Below are positions 6,873 to 9,004 of a stretch of 9,004 nucleotides of DNA, piece by piece. Position 1 is the first letter of the stretch; every line of letters begins with the position of its first letter. The notes under the pieces are model-generated. The model was not told where the DNA came from. It made no database searches and saw only the letters and a program-made list of their open reading frames with translations. The DNA is taken from contig CALMWI010000104.1 in assembly GCA_937873545.1 (NCBI GenBank), positions 1 to 9,004 on the forward strand, written 5' to 3'. Both the position numbers and the translations under genes were made by a program. Origin of the DNA: an uncultured bacterium. GTDB lineage: Bacteria; UBA4055.

Positions 6873-8159
6873 ATGGAAAGAATAAATATCGGAATTTTCG
6901 GAAGAGTGAACTCAGGCAAGTCAACGCTCATGAACCTTCTCACTCAGCAGGAGACTTCGATCGTGGATCCTACGCCGGGCACCACTGCCGACGTTAAGAC
7001 TACGGTTATGGAAATTCACGAACTCGGTCCGGTAAAGATCTTCGATACCGCTGGTATTGACGAGACAGGTATTCTCGGAGCAAAGAAAAAGGAAAAAACG
7101 TTCAGCGCCTTAAAAAGGTCGGACATAGTTCTGCTGGTTATAAATGAGAATAATCCGGTATATAAGAACGACGATTATTCCACCGAAAGTGAAGTGCTTT
7201 CCTTTTCGGAGAAAAGAGGAAAAGAGATATTAATAGTATATAATAAATTCAAAGGATTCCCCTGCATAAGGGAAGCAGTATCAGCAAAGATCGACGGCAG
7301 GAACAAATATCCGTATATCGAGCTTGAACTATCCGAAAGGTCCAACTATTCAAAGCTGATAGAGTTCATAAGGAAAAATTCAAAACTTCAGCCCGCTAAA
7401 ACTCCGCTTCTGCCCGACATGGACAAAAATAAAATAGTATTTCTCAATATTCCGATTGACGAAGAAACGCCCGAAGGCAGATTCTTAAGACCGCAGATGA
7501 TGATCGAAGAATATCTCGTGAGGAGATTCGTTCCGACCTTCGCCTACAGGATGGATCTCGGTAAAGCGAGAAGCATAATAGCTGAGGAAAGCGCGGGGGA
7601 AAAGAAAAGGTTCGACGAATTCATAACCCATCTCAACAGGAACGGAAAACTTCAGTTGCTGATAACAGACTCGCAGGCTATGGACATCATTTCAAAATGG
7701 ACAAAAGATGCGCATTACATGGTCACGACCTTTTCGATCGTGATGATCAATTTTTTAAGCAGAGGAAACCTTGAGCTTTTCGTGAACGGCGCGAGATCGT
7801 TCAAAGATCTAAAACCCGGCGACAAAGTAATGATAGCCGAAGGATGCAATCACGACAGGAAGGCGGAGGATATAGGCACGGTACAGATACCGAAAAAAAT
7901 CGAGGCCGTGTTCGGAAAAGATGCCGTTCAGGTAGATCATTATTTCGGAAGAGTGTTCGCTGAGTACGAAAAGCTGAAGGAATACAAACTCGTCATCCAC
8001 TGCGGAGGCTGCATGCTCGATCAGCAGGCCATAGCTTCAAGAATGGAAGACCTGATCGAATCAGGCGTGAACTTTACGAACTACGGCGTGCTCCTGTCGT
8101 ATTTTCAGGGTGAGGAAGCCTTGAATAAAGTCATTGAGCCGTTCGGACTGAAAGTTTAA
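6873..8159 (+). CDS. hydF: HydF, GTPase scaffold for H-cluster assembly
   Basis: This 428-residue protein starts 14 bases after hydE, with GCGGGA (6862-6867) as a weak ribosome site. HydF holds the 2Fe precursor on a [4Fe-4S] cluster and delivers it to apo-HydA; its GTPase domain acts in that exchange. Residues 1 to about 170 form the GTPase domain: P-loop GRVNSGKS (10-17), switch I threonine in PGTTAD (35-40) and DTAG (58-61). The usual NKxD reads NKFK (124-127), so the guanine-contacting aspartate is missing. A dimerisation region follows. The C-terminal cluster domain has C325 and H327 (CNHDR), then HCGGC with H376, C377 and C380, matching the family pattern CxHx(46-53)HCxxC. It completes the G-E-F set and is followed by a convergent transporter gene. 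Confidence 0.95.
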   Translation: MERINIGIFGRVNSGKSTLMNLLTQQETSIVDPTPGTTADVKTTVMEIHELGPVKIFDTAGIDETGILGAKKKEKTFSALKRSDIVLLVINENNPVYKNDDYSTESEVLSFSEKRGKEILIVYNKFKGFPCIREAVSAKIDGRNKYPYIELELSERSNYSKLIEFIRKNSKLQPAKTPLLPDMDKNKIVFLNIPIDEETPEGRFLRPQMMIEEYLVRRFVPTFAYRMDLGKARSIIAEESAGEKKRFDEFITHLNRNGKLQLLITDSQAMDIISKWTKDAHYMVTTFSIVMINFLSRGNLELFVNGARSFKDLKPGDKVMIAEGCNHDRKAEDIGTVQIPKKIEAVFGKDAVQVDHYFGRVFAEYEKLKEYKLVIHCGGCMLDQQAIASRMEDLIESGVNFTNYGVLLSYFQGEEALNKVIEPFGLKV

Positions 8160-8177
8160 GGTTATAGTAAGACCTTA
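8157..8177. terminator. Weak inverted repeat between convergent genes, possible terminator
   Basis: TAAGGT (8157-8162) and ACCTTA (8172-8177) form a perfect 6-base stem with a 9-base loop; the first arm includes the hydF stop codon. A short TTATTTT lies some bases downstream on +, not directly at the stem. The stem is weak, so a terminator role is only a guess from its place between two convergent genes. Confidence 0.25.
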
Positions 8178-8199
8178 GCTCAGTTATTTTCCGCCGGGA

Positions 8200-9004
8200 T
8201 TAGACTTTTTTGTGTTTGTAGTCTTTATAGAGAACATCAATAGCCTCAGAGACTCTTGCGAAGATCCTGTTATCAACCAGTTTCTGCTTATAAAACTCTT
8301 CGTTTACTATTACTTTTTTTATCTCGGGATTAATACCGGAAAGATAAATATTATCGTTTTTTGATTTTAGAGTTTCGATCAGCTCTTTAAGGTATTCGAT
8401 ACCGTCCAGGTCAGCGTAAAAAGCGTGGCTCAGCGAAATAACGACATGCTTATTTCCTTTTATCAGCTTTGCAGTTTCAATGTGTGCAGGCATATTAATA
8501 TAGGTCATGGTTCCTGAAAGTTTGTAAACGACAAATTCCGATTCTGGCATACCATTCGTAACGAGTTCTGATCGCATAACAGATTTGAGTACTTTACCGT
8601 TTTTCCAATACAGGATCTCCGTCTGCCCCTGTGACATTTCGTTTACAAAAATGATCAGAGCTATAACACTTCCAACTATCAGACCGGAGATAGGATCGTC
8701 AATCACGGTTATTACAGCCACAGTGGATGATATAAGGAAAGATATTCTTGCATTGTTGATCAGGTTTATAAAATGTTTGAATTCGATCATCCTGATCGCG
8801 ACCACGCTCAATATAGCTGCAATAGTCACCATCGGCAGAAGTTTGAAGTAAGAGAATAAAAATATAGTTATGAGACCTATGAAAACTGAGCTTATAATAC
8901 CGGAAGAACGGTGGTTAGCTCCGCTTTTAATATTAAGCGCAGTTCTTGCCAGTGCAGCCGTAGCGGGTATTCCCCCCATAAGCCCGGAGGCAATGTTGGC
9001 GATC
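8200..9004 (-). CDS. SulP-family anion transporter with STAS domain (3' part)
   Basis: The gene runs on - and is cut at the right edge, so its start is outside. The 267 visible residues open with IANIASGLMGGIPATAALARTALN, split as IANIASGLMGG and IPATAALARTALN, the conserved SulP segment. An ATG at 8979 lies inside this segment and is an internal methionine, not the start. Hydrophobic stretches follow (IISSVFIGLITIFLF, MVTIAAILSVVAI and two more up to IALIIFV), so this is an inner-membrane protein. From about visible residue 155 comes a cytoplasmic STAS domain (VVYKLSGTMTYIN, then VVISLSHAFYADLDGIEYL). Where many STAS domains carry a phosphorylatable serine after the aspartate, this one has D-L-D. 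SulP proteins move sulfate, bicarbonate, chloride, dicarboxylates or molybdate; the substrate cannot be told here. It converges on hydF, with no evident functional link. Confidence 0.9.
   Translation of the reverse strand, partial: IANIASGLMGGIPATAALARTALNIKSGANHRSSGIISSVFIGLITIFLFSYFKLLPMVTIAAILSVVAIRMIEFKHFINLINNARISFLISSTVAVITVIDDPISGLIVGSVIALIIFVNEMSQGQTEILYWKNGKVLKSVMRSELVTNGMPESEFVVYKLSGTMTYINMPAHIETAKLIKGNKHVVISLSHAFYADLDGIEYLKELIETLKSKNDNIYLSGINPEIKKVIVNEEFYKQKLVDNRIFARVSEAIDVLYKDYKHKKV

Noticed and set aside
8585..8851. An 88-codon + strand frame opposite the SulP gene
   Set aside because: The - strand frame is clearly SulP with membrane segments and STAS; the + frame is its shadow.
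1..9004. CRISPR arrays, insertion sequences, tRNA or rRNA genes, riboswitches
   Set aside because: I saw no direct repeat array, transposase, terminal inverted repeats or structured RNA signature. All intergenic gaps are 205 bases or shorter.

Overview
The window looks like chromosomal DNA from an anaerobic, probably fermentative bacterium. It is moderately AT-rich, and its arginine codons are mostly AGA and AGG. Its core is an [FeFe]-hydrogenase locus with all three H-cluster maturases. Nothing in the sequence fixes the phylum. I saw no mobile element, CRISPR array, tRNA or rRNA.

Layout, left to right. (1) Positions 1-610 hold the 3' end of fdhD (formate dehydrogenase sulfurtransferase) and a small one-domain ModE-type winged-helix regulator, both on + and 16 bases apart. 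They suggest a molybdenum or tungsten formate dehydrogenase nearby. (2) Positions 611-815 are intergenic. They contain a small dyad, an extended -10 promoter and a palindrome over the -35 region. The palindrome closely fits a Rex operator, but also a CRP/FNR-type site. (3) Positions 816-4344 carry a two-gene hydrogenase unit: a large HydA with an N-terminal iron-sulfur relay, then a NuoE-NuoF (HydC-HydB) fusion. A clear intrinsic terminator closes it at 4351-4376. (4) Positions 4448-8159 carry the maturation genes hydG, hydE and hydF on +, tightly packed, with hydG and hydE overlapping by one base. (5) Positions 8200-9004, on the - strand, hold the 3' part of a SulP-family anion transporter with a STAS domain. 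It converges on hydF.

Working together: HydG (Fe-CO/CN synthon), HydE (dithiomethylamine bridge pathway) and HydF (scaffold GTPase) would build the 2Fe subcluster and insert it into HydA. The NuoF half of the fusion would bind FMN and NAD(H), and electrons would pass through HydA's clusters to make or consume H2. A Rex-like operator would tie expression to the NADH/NAD+ ratio, which suits an NADH-linked enzyme.

The points most worth a second look are the fused diaphorase subunit, which has lost two of the four NuoE [2Fe-2S] cysteines and has no C-terminal ferredoxin domain; the TSCSP form of HydA's L1 motif; and the operator. The overall system is a known type. The novelty, if any, lies in its reduced two-subunit architecture.
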